Assembly: GCA_009756935.1 (NCBI GenBank)
Contig: VZDP01000005.1
Coordinates: 1 to 64,000 of the forward strand
Length of the DNA: 64,000 nt
Source: Mesomycoplasma ovipneumoniae
GTDB lineage: Bacteria > Bacillota_I > Bacilli_A > Mycoplasmatales > Metamycoplasmataceae
Direction of reading: 5' to 3'
Shown: positions 8,903 to 19,202 of the stretch, piece by piece
How positions within the stretch are numbered: the stretch's first letter is position 1
Layout of the letters: every line of letters begins with the position of its first letter
Made by a program: the position numbers and the translations under genes
The notes under the pieces: generated by a model
The model's input: the letters and a program-made list of their open reading frames with translations, nothing else
Databases searched by the model: none
Told to the model about the DNA's origin: nothing

Positions 8903-10270
8903 ATGAAGAAATTTATTTTACTAAAGAAAGTTAGTCCTAGTTTAGTTTTCCTATCATTATCACCAATAGTTATCATCACGGCTTGTAAAAGTGAGGTTGA
9001 TAAAAAACCTAATAATTCTAAGATTGATTCTTCTAAGAGTGAAAATCCTAAAAAAGATCCTAAAAATGAAGGTAAAATTGACGCGGATAATCAAGAACAA
9101 GTTATTCCAGGGCAAGAAAATAATTCAAATCTAGAAAACACAGAACAAAATATTAATGTTTCTTCCATTTTTGAGGATAAAACCTTTTTAGAAAACAAGC
9201 AAGCTGAAATTGATAGTGTTTCTTTAAAAATACATGGATCAAAAATTGAATTTAAAAATATAAATTCTGCAAATTTATATCATTTCAACAGTCAAGAAAA
9301 ATATGTAAAGCTACTTTCAGTTGATAATTTAGACTCTGATTTAAGCAACTATAAAATCAAATTAGATTCAGAAGATTTGCAAAAAAATGTCTGATTGAAT
9401 GTAAAATCTGTTGAAGATCAAGGCAATTATTATAAATTTGTTGGTGAATTTAGCCAAAATTTCATAAATATTTTAAATAACGGTACTGTTAGTTCTACTT
9501 TTGATATTTATATTCCTAAAACCAAAAATCAATTAGGGGCAATCACGAGTTTTGAACAATTAATTAGTCAAATTCGTGCAAATCCCTCTGGACATTTTAA
9601 GTTAGCAAATGATATTTCTGCAGAAAGTACAGAAATAGGCCACAATTCTAAATCATATTTAGAAAATGTTGATTTTTCTGGAAGTCTAGAAAGTATTGAT
9701 GGCAAAAATTTTACTATTTATGATTTAAAAAAGCCGCTTTTTGACAATTTAAATAACGCCACAATCCAAAATATTAATTTTAAAGATCTCAAAGTCAAGT
9801 CAATAAATAATTCCCAATATGCAGTTGGGGTAATTGCAAATTCATCATCGGGTTCAACTGTTAATAACGTTCATCTTTTTGGCGATGTTAAAGGTCCAAA
9901 AATCGTAGGCGGAATTGTCGGCGTGTTGGATAATAATTCTATTATTAAAAACTCAAGTTTTCATGGAAATATTTATTCTTCCCAATCTGCAGGCGGTCTT
10001 AGTGGAATAATAACAAGAGGAAGTTCAATTGAGAATTCTTATGCAAATGTAAATATCACCTCTAAACTAATAAATTCCGATAAAATTGGCGGAATTGTTG
10101 CTGAATTAGGGGAGAATTCATCATTAAAAAACATTGTAATTGAAGGAAATGTTTTAAATAGTGGCCTTGATGAATTTGCTAATTCCGGCGGATTAATTGG
10201 TTTGGTGTCCACAAACGGAACTCCAGATTCCCCTGATACTTTAAGTGTTAAATTCAACCCTCTGTCTTAA
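8903..10270 (+). CDS. Lipoprotein with GLUG-type repeats, apparently 3'-truncated
   Basis: A 455-residue lipoprotein (one in-frame TGA at 9392). The N-terminal signal peptide ends in a lipobox with Cys28 (ITAC), followed by a Lys/Asn/Glu-rich linker. The C-terminal half has short repeats of the GLUG type: GGIVGVLDNNSIIKNS, GGLSGIITRGSSIENS, GGIVAELGENSSLKN, GGLIGLVS. These beta-helix-like repeats occur in surface proteins including M26-type IgA proteases, but no protease motif is present. The last nine codons fall in DNA that also interrupts gene A2 at 19195-19202 (AGTGTTAAATTC...), so the original 3' end was probably replaced. Surface location is well supported; function is unknown. Confidence 0.8.
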
Positions 10271-10694
10271 TTTTTGCTAGTGTTTTGAGCTAAAAAAGCT
10301 AAAATTTTAACTTAAAAAGCAAAATTATAAAATATTTAAACTACTTTTTTAGTTTAAAACACTAACAAAAATCATAAAAAAATACAACTACTATTTAAAC
10401 TCAATGCAAATAGAAAACTCGTTTTTATTTACATTGAGCCTAAAAAAATATGTGAAGTTTTGAAAGAACAATAATTAAAAGCCATAAATTTATAGATTTC
10501 TAAACGGTTAAATTTAAGGCATTCCATCATATTTAAAAATATAATGGATAATTCGCACTATCTGATTTTTTTAGGCAAAAAACATAATTAATTCCCCCTT
10601 AATTCAATATCAAAATTTATTAATTATTCTTAAGTGATATTTATTATAACATAATTTTATTTTAGACCAAGCATTTTTTTTTTTTTTTGCAAAA
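10247..10694 (-). repeat. R1 dispersed repeat, copy 2, with palindromic end
   Basis: The most complete R1 copy. Read on the minus strand it has a poly(A)15 tract, TTGGTC and TATAAT (10643-10648) at 16-nt spacing, an AAGGGGG motif, a CCAT/ATGG hairpin, a hairpin at 10400-10438, and a large inverted repeat with arms 10279-10298 and 10344-10363 that could terminate transcription. Its left edge overlaps the end of the GLUG lipoprotein gene. An inverted copy of the palindromic end lies inside gene A2 near 19076-19202. Confidence 0.75.
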
Positions 10695-10812
10695 GGTTAA
10701 TTTTAAAATAATAAAAATTAAGATTTTAGCCCAAAAAACCCGTATTTACGGGTATTTTTGCATATTTATATTCACTAAAAAGTGAATTTTTGCCATCAAA
10801 CTGTCAAACTCA
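10695..10812 (-). repeat. R2 repeat (inverted copy)
   Basis: Dispersed unit of about 120 bp. Read on the minus strand it runs from CTGAGTTTGACAGTTTGATG, through a TTCACTTTTTAGTGAA hairpin and a CCCGTAAATACGGG terminator-like hairpin, to TTAACCTTTTGC next to the poly(A) of R1. Related copies lie near 20568, 32888, 33222, 62205 and 63614, with fragments at 8180 and 35040-35200. Confidence 0.75.
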
Positions 10813-10825
10813 GCAATTTATTCAT

Positions 10826-10978
10826 TTAATATTTTTTATTATTAGTATACTAATTTGTAAATTGGTAGAAAAAATTCAGGCAACTTTTGCAAATAAACAA
10901 AATTTTTCTAACAAAATTTTTATTTTTGAATTAGCAAAAATAAAAAAACTAAAAATTTAAAAAAAGAATTTAAAATTT
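10826..10978 (-). repeat. R3 repeat: conserved flank behind B genes
   Basis: An AT-rich segment (TATTATTAGTATAC, AATTCAGGCA, TTTGCAAATAAAC) found downstream of B1, the B3 remnant (14335-14446) and B2 (16966-17157), so it was duplicated along with the genes. No coding potential. Confidence 0.65.
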
Positions 10979-12805
10979 TTAGTCCCGAAGTTTTTCACCA
11001 TCGAAAAGATCAGCAAACATTTTCTCATCATCACGAGCTTTCTCGCTATATTCACCGCGAAAATCTGTTTTTGAAATTTCTTCAAAAAAGTTATTTTTGT
11101 CTCTAGAACTTAAAGCAAAGTCAAAATGCTCTTCTAAAATCAATTTCTTTTCTTGCTGGGTATATAAATCCGAATTCTCTATAAAATCGTCAAAATACTT
11201 AAATTCATGAGTTGTTTCTTCTTGATATTTTTTAATTGCATCACGATATAAAATTAGTTCTTCCATAGAAGATTCAATTACATTTTTATTTAAATAATTT
11301 GATTTTGATGGAGAAGTAAAAACAAACTGCGGATCTTGGTTATTTCGCAGAAAAATATCTTGTTCAAGTTTAACTAATTTTTGTTTAAAATAATATTTTA
11401 AAATTTCGTATTTGCCTTGATAAATATCATCATATAAATTTGAATGGCCAAATCAGTAATAAATTTTTTGCCCGTCAACATACAATAAAATAAAATTCTT
11501 TAACGAAATTGGCGAAATTCAGCCAGTGTTGGTGCTATAAGCGGAACGATAATACGGTTTAAATCAAAAAACTGGTTTTTTTGAGTCAAATTGGGAAATT
11601 ATTTCATCAAAAAGTCCGTATTCTTGCCCACCAAAGTAAAAAATTTGGAAATTTTCTAGTTTAAGTTTAGCTCAACTTGGTAAAATAAAATAATCTGGAT
11701 CATCAAGATACACATTCTCAGTGTTAAAATGATATCTAGGGCCAAATAAAATTTGCAACAAGTAAATAAATTCAATTTTATTTGTTCATTTATTTAAATT
11801 ATCATAGTAAAATTGGCCTTTTTTACCAAAAAGGTTGATGCAAAATTTTCGATATTCCGGACCGAATTTATCAAATCAACTAAGAATAAATTTATCCCGG
11901 TTTTCGATGTTTAAATCAAGCTTTTTAATCCCGTATTTTTCAAATTTTTTAAGCAAATTTTCATAAGTCTCAAAAGTAAATACATTTTGAATTGGTTGAA
12001 TTTGGGTTTTTTCGCCAAAATTATATCCCTGTTTTAACAACAAATTGTAGATATTTTCTACATTTTGTCCTAAATATGGTTTGTTTATATCTACAAATTT
12101 TGAATTATATTCATATCTTTTTGATAAAAAATCAAAGATTTTTTCGTGATAATTTGCTAAATTTTTTGGCTTTGCATAAGGAACACTTTCTTTGATTTCC
12201 TTAATTATCAGATTTTCAATTTTTTTTAGTTCATCTTTTGATTTGAACATTTTTTGAAAAACTGCAGGAAAGGAAATTGAAAATTCACATTTTTCTTTGT
12301 CATCAAAATTTTCAAAAGCAACGATTACTGTTCTAAAATCTTTAGTCTCATAGGGAGTGTCCGAAAAATAGGGTTCTCATTTATACTCATCACTTAGATT
12401 TTCTTTGTTTCGACAATAATCCTCATCAGTTCATCTACGCGACAAACACCTAATTTCATCATAAAAATCAAAGTCATTCAGTTTTTTCAAAAAAAAGAAT
12501 GTTTTTGGGATATCTTCAAGTTTTAAATTATAAACATAATCTTCTTGTTTATAATTTAAACTTATAATTCTTTCAATTGGATTAGGATTGTAGGTTTCTT
12601 TAAGGTAATTGTATAAAAAATTTGGAAATGGATAATTCTTATAATAACAATCAGACGTTGAATCGATATCATCATCAATCATATTGCCAATTGAACAACG
12701 ACTTTTAATATTAATTTCTATATATTTTAGTTTAATTAATTGTTTTTTTGCGTTAGTTACTAAATCTAATCGCTTTTCCATATAAAAAATGAACCTTTTC
12801 AACAT
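10979..12805 (-). CDS. Protein B1 of an unrecognised A-B gene pair
   Basis: A 608-residue protein with many TGA Trp codons and no signal peptide or membrane segment; I do not recognise the family. It is rich in Phe, Tyr, Lys and Asp/Glu. Regions shared with B2 include KLKYIEINIKSRCSI near the start, GQNVENIYNLLL, QPIQNVFTFETYENLL and YFGGQEYGLFDEI. Its ATG lies inside the 3' end of gene A1 (53-nt overlap, different frame), so translation is probably coupled to A1. An in-frame ATG at 12781 is another possible start. Three copies of the gene exist in this window (B1, B2, B3 remnant), suggesting a lineage-specific variable family. It would act in the cytosol or be delivered by A; both ideas are inference. 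Confidence 0.75.
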
Positions 12806-14219
12806 TTAACATTTTTTTTCTTGGTATAAATTCTGACTCAATACCCTTTTCCTTATCCCCTATCATTCTTAATCTCCTTACATGATAATTGGGAAAATAT
12901 ATTTTTATGTATGATGGTATTTTTTTATCTTTACTTTCATCAATATCAAACTCATTTTTAGGGTCGGTTCAATCAATCGCGCCTCTAGCTAGACCTTCTC
13001 CAACAACAAAGTGATCTTTAGTAAAACCCGAATCTTTATTTAAATTATTATTTGGATCAATTCACCATCTATTTCCCACTATCAAATTTGCTGTATCTCT
13101 TGTTTTTTCAGCCAGATTTTTCATAACTCATCAATTATATGAATAAAAATCAATAGGTGAATTTAGTTTCTTATCCATATTTTCGCGGTCTTTTTCATTC
13201 ATTTTATCTCTTACTGAACTAGGTAGCAAGTTTTTAATAATAATTTTGGTTAATTCTGATTGGGCTAGCAAACTTCCAACCGCTAAAAGTCAGGCTGCAG
13301 GTTCTGGAATTGCTTGCTTACTAATAACAAAATGAGGTTCTAAGTCTTTACTGTGAAAATTAAAAAATCAGGCAGGATGGATTCCAGTGTATTGTCTTAA
13401 TTTTCACTTATCTTTTGCTTTTACAATAGAAAGTTCTAAAGCCGCTGTATTTGCTATTTCTTTAATACTAGGTTCGCCTTTTGCTTTTGGTAATTTATCT
13501 AAGTCAACCACAATTGAGCTTTCAGTTCTTCGAGTAATAGGATTATTATCAACTGGTACAGAAACAGGGCTATAATCAGCTGACGAATAGTAACTTTCAC
13601 GGTTCCCAAATCATCTACCTACATCATCAACAACCTTTGGAAAAGTTTCCACAGCTACCGCAGCAGCTGTCGAAACTGCTACTGCGGTAATGGCAGCTGC
13701 GACAGCATTTGAAATAAATGGAATAAAAGGTAAAAGGAAAAAGAAGGTTTTTTCAACCCGAATTTGATTTTGAAGCTCTCTAAAGTCAAAAACATGCCCT
13801 TCTAATTTTAGTTTTGGCACACCTTCTTCAAAATAGAGTTCAGCTTTTTTGTTAACTAATTCAAGTGAAGAACTATTTAAAATTACCTCACCTTCTTGAT
13901 TAATTTGAATTTCGATATCATCTAGATTAGGAGAGTCTGAATTAGTGCTTGTTTTGTTTAGATGTGTTTTGGCTTTTTTAATATTTGCATTGATGACAAG
14001 CGAATTCTGTTGGTTTTTGGTTGAAACAATTTGCACTAAATCATCAAAATTTACTGGTTTTTTTGAATTTGATAAATCTATATCACGAGTTTCAAGTTTA
14101 AAATCTGAATAGCTTTTTGTATTTTGAAAATGTCAAAGCGGCCCAAAAACACTTAGACTTAATGATGAAAAAGCAATAATATTAGTTATAAACTTAAAAA
14201 GTTTTAGTTTTTTCTTCAT
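12753..14219 (-). CDS. Membrane protein A1 of an unrecognised A-B gene pair
   Basis: A 488-residue protein with an N-terminal hydrophobic anchor (about 10-30), a soluble segment, an Ala/Val-rich second hydrophobic stretch (about 158-192), and a C-terminal domain with many Trp residues, including NRWWIDPNNNLNKDSG. I know no family for it. Good start: AAGGAG before the ATG and an extended -10 upstream. The stop lies inside B1. Membrane topology suggests the region between the two hydrophobic stretches faces one side and the Trp-rich domain the same or opposite side, depending on insertion. The A2 paralogue at 19195-20409 is about 70 percent identical by eye in the N-terminal half and diverges most in the second hydrophobic stretch. 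Confidence 0.78.
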
Positions 14220-14264
14220 TTTTTCTCCTTATTTATGTACTATATTCAAATTCCTAGTGTTTAA

Positions 14265-14270
14265 ATTATA
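14265..14270 (-). promoter_or_regulatory. Extended -10 promoter of the A1-B1 operon
   Basis: Minus-strand TATGCTATAAT, 46 nt upstream of the A1 ATG. The corresponding A2 position reads TATGTTAGAAT. Confidence 0.6.
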
Positions 14271-14334
14271 GCATACATTAAAACTTTTTAGGGAGAATAT
14301 CGTTAAAAATTCAGGTCTTAAAAAAATAAATTGA

Positions 14335-14446
14335 TAAAAATTCAAGCAAATTTTGCAAATAAACAAAATTTTCTAACAAAATATTTATTTTGAATAAGAA
14401 AAAATAAAAAAAGTTAAAAATTTTAAAAAAAAGAATTTAAAATTTT
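14335..14446 (-). repeat. R3 repeat behind the B3 remnant
   Basis: Shares AATTCAGGCA/AAGCAAATTTTGCAAATAAAC and the following AT-rich run with the flank behind B1. It separates the A1 promoter region from the B3 remnant. Confidence 0.6.
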
Positions 14447-14701
14447 TAACTTCGAAGTTTTTCGCCATTGAAAAGATCAGCAAACATTTTTTTATCATCA
14501 CGAGCTTTCTCACCATAATCACCGCGAAAATCTGTCTTTTTAATCTCTTCAAAATAGTAATTTTTGTCTCTACTATTTAAAGAAAAATCAAAATGCTCTT
14601 CTAAAATCAATTTCTTTTCTGGCAAGTTATAAAAACTTGAATTTTTTACAAAGTTTTGAAATGATAAGTAATCATCAGGAGTTTCTTGGGTAATGTTAAA
14701 T
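14447..14701 (-). pseudogene. 3' remnant of a third B gene (B3)
   Basis: Minus-strand translation of about 83 codons matches the C-terminus of B1 almost throughout: KLILEEHFDF, SRDKN, KTDFRG, EKARDD, KMFADLF and GEKLR are shared. The reading frame is cut at its 5' side by the IS256-family element starting at about 14702; the rest of this B gene is absent on the other side of the element. Confidence 0.85.
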
Positions 14702-16060
14702 ATTTTGTGTTTTTAAAGTAAATTTATTTTGATAAAATTTATTATGAAGGACCAAAATATGAAAAAACAGCAAAAAACATTATCCCCATTTGAGTTAGAA
14801 GCTAAAAAACTTGTTGACAAATACGCTGATTATAAAAAAATAAAAAAAGAAGATTTTCACAACGAAATTTCGCATATGTTTAAAACTTTTACTGAGGCGC
14901 TCTTAAGGGCGGAATTAAGCCAACATTTAGGCTATGAAAAAAGTAACCGAAGCAAAAAAGGCGTGCATAGGCCAAATAAGCGAAACGGATTTTCGGGTAA
15001 AACTGTGAATTTTAATAGTAATAATTTTCATCTAAAAATACCAAGAGATCGAAATGGCACTTTTGAGAACAAATTACTCGGTAAATACGAAACAAATTTA
15101 GGCGATATCGAAGAGCAAGTGTTTTCACTTTTTGCATCAGGAATGTCATATGAAAATATTGTTAACACAATAAAAAGTATCTATAAAAAAGAAATAAGTA
15201 ATGCCTGAATTTCTTCAGTTACTGACAAATTATTGCCTGAAATTGAAAAGTGAAAATCGCGAAAAATTGAGAATTCCTATCCAATTTTGTACATTGATGG
15301 GATGTTTTTTAATGTTAAAGAAAACGGTGTTTTTGTCAAAAAATCACTTTATCTTATTCTTGCAATTGATTGGGACGGAAATAAAAAAGCACTGGGATTT
15401 TGGATTAAAAATACCGAATCAGCAAGTAATTGACTTGATGTTTTTAGCGAACTAAAAACTCGCGGGCTGGAAGATGTTCTAATAATTTCTTGCGATAATC
15501 TAAGTGGAATTACTCAAGCAATTGAAGCGGTTTTCCCGCAAACAGATGTTCAAAAATGTGTTGTTCACCAAATTAGAAACTCGCTTTTAAAAGTTTCTAA
15601 CAAAGACAAAAAAGAGTTTGTCCTTGATATGAAAAAGATTTATCAAGCGGCTAATCAAGAATTTGCAATGCAAAATCTTGATAAATTTGCGGAAAAATGA
15701 GGGCAAAAATATCCTTCAATTATCAAGTCTTGGTATACAAATTTCGTTGAACTAACGACATTTTTTAAATATCCATATGAATTGAGGCAAGCAATTTATA
15801 CGACAAATTTAATTGAGTCAATGAATAGAATAATTAGGAAAAATACAAAAACAAAAGGCGGAATTCAAAGTGTAAATTACCTTTCAAAAATAACTTATTT
15901 AACTCTCCAAAACGCATCTATAAAATGACAAAAGGTAAGAAATTGATTCATGATTAAAAAACAATTAGAAATTATTTTCCCTAATCGGTTATAAATAATG
16001 TAAAATTAAATTAGATTGCATTTCTATTTGAAAAATCGATAAAAATTTAAAACACAAGAT
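14702..16060 (+). mobile_element. IS256-family insertion sequence
   Basis: About 1.36 kb bounded by imperfect terminal inverted repeats (left ATTTTGTGTTTTTAAA, right complement ATCTTGTGTTTTAAAT) and containing one full-length transposase gene. No 8-9 bp target duplication is visible in the flanks, and the two sides belong to different broken genes, so a rearrangement accompanied or followed insertion. Confidence 0.85.
14759..15994 (+). CDS. IS256-family (Mutator-like) transposase
   Basis: A 411-residue transposase, full length for IS256 relatives. The DDE residues appear in LYIDGMFFNVK (first Asp), IISCDNLSG (second Asp) and NLIESMNRIIR (Glu); the CVVHQIRNS segment between them is characteristic. 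It reads through several TGA Trp codons. In-frame ATGs occur at 14729, 14744 and 14759; AAGGA lies 7 nt before 14759, which is chosen. The element is probably intact. Confidence 0.92.
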
Positions 16061-16137
16061 TATGAACACACCCTTCAATTACTAATTCAACAAAATTACA
16101 ATTATTTTTAAGTGTTAATCTATTTTTTCTTTTTTAA

Positions 16138-16587
16138 AAATCAAAGGGTTCTAAATATTTTTCAACCCCACTTAAATATTATTTTTCAGATATTGGCCTA
16201 AGAAATGCAAGATTAAATTTTCGCCAAATAGAAAACAGTCATATAATGGAAAATATAATCTACAACGATTTACTTCGAAGAGGATACAATATTGACATTG
16301 GTGTTGTAGAACATGAATTTAAAAATGGCTCAACAAGAAAAAAAATTCAGCTTGAAATAGATTTTGTTATAAATAAAGGCCACAAAAGATACTATATTCA
16401 ATCAGCACTTAATATTGACAATTTAGAGAAAAAAGAACAAGAAATAACCTCGCTTAAAAAAATAAATGATTCATTTAAAAAAATAGTTATAGTAAGAAAC
16501 AAAATAATTCCAAAACACGATGAAAATGGTATTTTATACATTGGTTTAGAAGATTTTTTACTTAATGAATCAATAATAGACTTATAA
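16138..16587 (+). pseudogene. 3' remnant of a DUF4143-type AAA ATPase
   Basis: The open frame of about 149 codons starts just after a stop codon, without an N-terminal half. It contains KYYFSDIGLRNARLNF, ENIIYNDLLRRGYNIDIGV, QLEIDFVINKG, RYYIQSA and DSFKKIVIV, the standard C-terminal DUF4143 region of a widespread family of AAA ATPases. The P-loop half is missing. The IS256 element lies 78 nt upstream and may have removed it. Confidence 0.88.
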
Positions 16588-16604
16588 TTTTTAAATAACA
16601 ATTT

Positions 16605-16895
16605 ATGAGAAATTATAATACAATAGAATATCTAGGAATATGAAAGCAATTAAATAATCTTGAATTTAACCCCCTCGAATTCGACGGGTTTTTGAAAAAA
16701 GCTGGTAGTAATGCATTTACCTTATCACCTCAAAAATGGATTAATACAACAAATGCAAAAGGGATATATGTGAAACTCAGAAGATATGGTGGGACTTTTG
16801 CACATAAAGATATTGCATTTAAATTTGCTTCTTGGAGTCTATTAACAACCCTAATTTTAAACGGGTCGAATTCAACTCCTTTAGAAAGAAAGTAG
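16605..16895 (+). pseudogene. KilA-N domain protein fragment, frameshifted
   Basis: A 96-codon frame with EFNPLEFDGFLKKAGSN, FTLSPQKWI, TNAKGIYVK and GRYGGTFAHKDIAF-type residues (here RRYGGTFAHKDIAF) followed by KFASW, the core of KilA-N DNA-binding domains often found in phage-derived proteins. After SW the frame no longer fits the family. Another frame there reads INNPNFKRVEFNSFRKKV, resembling the start of a second KilA-N unit, so the gene looks frameshifted or chimeric. It directly follows the DUF4143 remnant. Confidence 0.75.
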
Positions 16896-16905
16896 ATAGC
16901 AATGT

Positions 16906-16958
16906 AAACTCAAACAAAAAAGCCAACACCTTAGTGTTAATTTTTTTGTCCTTGTTTA
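16906..16958 (-). mobile_element. Isolated right end of the IS3-family element
   Basis: Matches the right terminus of the IS at 33294-34631 (AGCCAACACCTTAGTGTTAA through GTCC.TGTTTA). No transposase is attached, so this is a decayed or deleted copy. The CCAACACC/GTGTTAA pair forms a hairpin. Confidence 0.75.
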
Positions 16959-16965
16959 CAACATT

Positions 16966-17157
16966 TAACATTTTTTATTATTAGTATACTTATCTAAAAA
17001 TAAATCGCTAAAATTCAGGCACATTTTTGCAAATAAACATAAATTCAACTAACAAAATTGCTATTTTTAAATAAATAAGAATGAAAAACAAGTTAAAAAT
17101 TTTAAAAATAAAGTTAAATCTTTTATCATTAAATTGATTAATTAACAAAAAGATCTA
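16966..17157 (-). repeat. R3 repeat behind B2
   Basis: Third copy of the flank found behind B1 and B3 (TATTATTAGTATAC, ATTCAGGCACA, TTTTGCAAATAAACA). Nothing coding is seen. Confidence 0.6.
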
Positions 17158-18954
17158 CTATTTTCCTTCTATCTCAAGAAATTTTTTACTTTTGTGACCA
17201 CGAAAATCTACTTTTGCAATTTCATCATAATATTCAGTTCTATCATCATTATCTCAAGAAAAGGGAGCGTGTTCTTCTAAAATTAATTCTTTTTCTTGTT
17301 GGCTATATAAATTAGTATTTTCTATAAAGTCTGTAAAATACTCAAATTCATGGTCTGTTCCTTTTAGAAATTTATTCAAGGCATCCCGATATAAAATTAA
17401 TTCTTCCATAGATGATCCAATGACATTTTTAGTTAAATTATTTTGCCTTGGTGATCTAGAAACATAGAACGCAGGATCCTTGCCATCACGCAGAAAAATA
17501 TCTTGTTCAAGTTCGACTAATTTTTCTTTGAAATAATATTTTAAAATTTCGTATTTACCTTGATAAATATTATTATATAAATTTGAATGGCCAAATCAGT
17601 AATAAATTTTTTGACCATCAACATTCAATAAAATGAAATTTTTTAGTGCAATTGGCAAAATCCGCGCTTCTCCAGCTCCATAGGCGGAGTAGTAAAATGG
17701 TTGGAATCAAAAAACTGGCTTTTTTGAGTCAAATTGGGAAATTATTTCATCAAAAAGTCCATATTCTTGTCCGCCAAAGTAAAAAATTTCGAAATTTTCA
17801 AGTTTTAATTTTGCTCAACTTGGCAGAATATAAAAATCAGGTTTATGGGGATAAAAATCTAGATCTTCAAGTCAATATTTAGGACCAAATAAAATTTGCA
17901 ACAAATAAATTAATTCGATTTTATTTGTCCAATTATTCACATTATCATAATAATTTTTGCCGTCTTCACCAAAAAGTTTGATGCAATAATTTCGATACTC
18001 TGGACCAAATTTATCAAATCAACTAAGAATAAATTTATCGCGATTTTCAATATTTAAATCAAGCTTTTTAATCCCGTATTTTTCAAATTTTTTAAGCAAA
18101 TTTTCATAAGTTTCAAAAGTAAATACATTTTGAATTGGTTGAATTTGGGTTTTTTCACCAAAATTATAATTCTCTTTTAACAACAAATTGTAGATATTTT
18201 CTACGTTTTGTCCTAAATATGGTTTATTTATATCTACAAACTTTGAATCATATTCATATCTATTTGATAGAAAATCAAAGATTTTCTCGTGGTAATTTGC
18301 TAAATTTTTTGGTTTTCCGTAAGGAACGCTTTCCTGAATTTCCTTAATAATTAAAACTTCAATTTCTCTTAATTTGCTTTTTGATTTAAACATTTTTCAA
18401 AAAATAGCCGGATAAGAGATTGAAAACTCGCATTTTTCAATATCATCAAAATTTTCAAAGATAACAACAACTTTCTTAAAAGCTTTACCGTCGTGAAAAG
18501 CATGCCAAGAATAAAGTTCAGAGATAGAATCAACATTTTCTTTTCCGTTTTTTTCACAATATTCATCGTCGTCTCAGTCGCCAATTAAACACCTAATATC
18601 ATTATAAAAATGGAAGTCCTTGAGTTTTTTAAAAAAAAACGAACTTTTTGGGATATCTTCAAGTTTTAAATTATAAACATAATCTTCTTGTTTATAATTT
18701 AAGCTAATAATTCTTTCAATATGATTAGGATTGAAGCCGTAGTGAAGGTAATTGGCTAAAAAAATTGGAAATGCAAAATCATCATCATCATATTTACAAT
18801 CAAGCGATAATTTAACATCATTAACAATCATGTTTCGAATTGAACAACGACTTTTAATATTAATTTCTATATATTTTAGTTTAATTAATTGTTTTTTTGC
18901 CTTGGTTACTAAATCTAATTGCGTTTCCATATAAAAAATGCACCTTTTCAACAT
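17158..18954 (-). CDS. Protein B2 of the second A-B pair
   Basis: A 598-residue paralogue of B1 in one continuous frame under TGA=Trp. It shares the N-terminal KQLIKLKYIEINIKSRCSI, the central ENIYNLLL...QPIQNVFTFETY segment and SMEELILYRDA near the end. Its C-terminal 25 residues differ from B1: it ends EIEGK after DFRGHKSKKF, lacking the FADLF.GEKLR tail. The ATG lies inside the remaining 3' piece of gene A2. Because A2 is broken, B2 has no intact coupled partner upstream and may be untranslated or have its own start. Function unknown. Confidence 0.7.
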
Positions 18955-19075
18955 TTAACATTTTTTCTCTTGGTATAAATTCCTTCTTTCCGACTTTTCC
19001 CTTTATCATTCTTGCTCTCCTTACATGATAACTGGGAAAATATATTTTTACGTATGATGGTATATTTTTAGTTAG
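18881..19075 (-). pseudogene. 3' fragment of gene A2
   Basis: The frame encodes IPSYVKIYFPSYHVRRARMI and ends RFSNQGKKTIN, matching the C-terminus of A1 (IPSYIKIYFPNYHVRRLRMI...RFSN). It is separated from the rest of A2 by a segment of R1-type repeat DNA. It overlaps the start of B2 as A1 overlaps B1. Confidence 0.8.
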
Positions 19076-19202
19076 ATTTTGTGAGTGTTTTAAACTAAAA
19101 AAGTAGTTTAAAAATTTCATAATTTTGCTTTTTAAGTTAAAATTTTATCTTTCTTAGTTAAAACACTAGCAAAAATTAAGACAGAGGGTTGAATTTAACA
19201 AA
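19076..19202 (+). repeat. R1 palindromic end inserted in gene A2 (inverted to copy 2)
   Basis: Reverse complement of 10247-10372: AGTGTTTTAAACTAAAAAAG and a complementary arm about 50 nt later, ending in AAATTAAGACAGAGGGTTGA. It replaces about 28 codons that are present in A1. The flank GGGTTGAATTTAACA also occurs at 34852 and 63769. Confidence 0.8.

Noticed and set aside
12753..12805. Programmed -1 frameshift joining A1 and B1 through a T TTT TTA heptamer in the overlap
   Set aside because: The heptamer is in the A1 frame, but B1 is in the +1 frame relative to A1, so a -1 slip would not enter B1. Overlapping genes with coupled translation explain it better.
14702..16060. Target-site duplication for IS256
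   Set aside because: Compared 8-10 bases on both sides (TAATGTTAAA versus TATGAACACA) and found no matching duplication.
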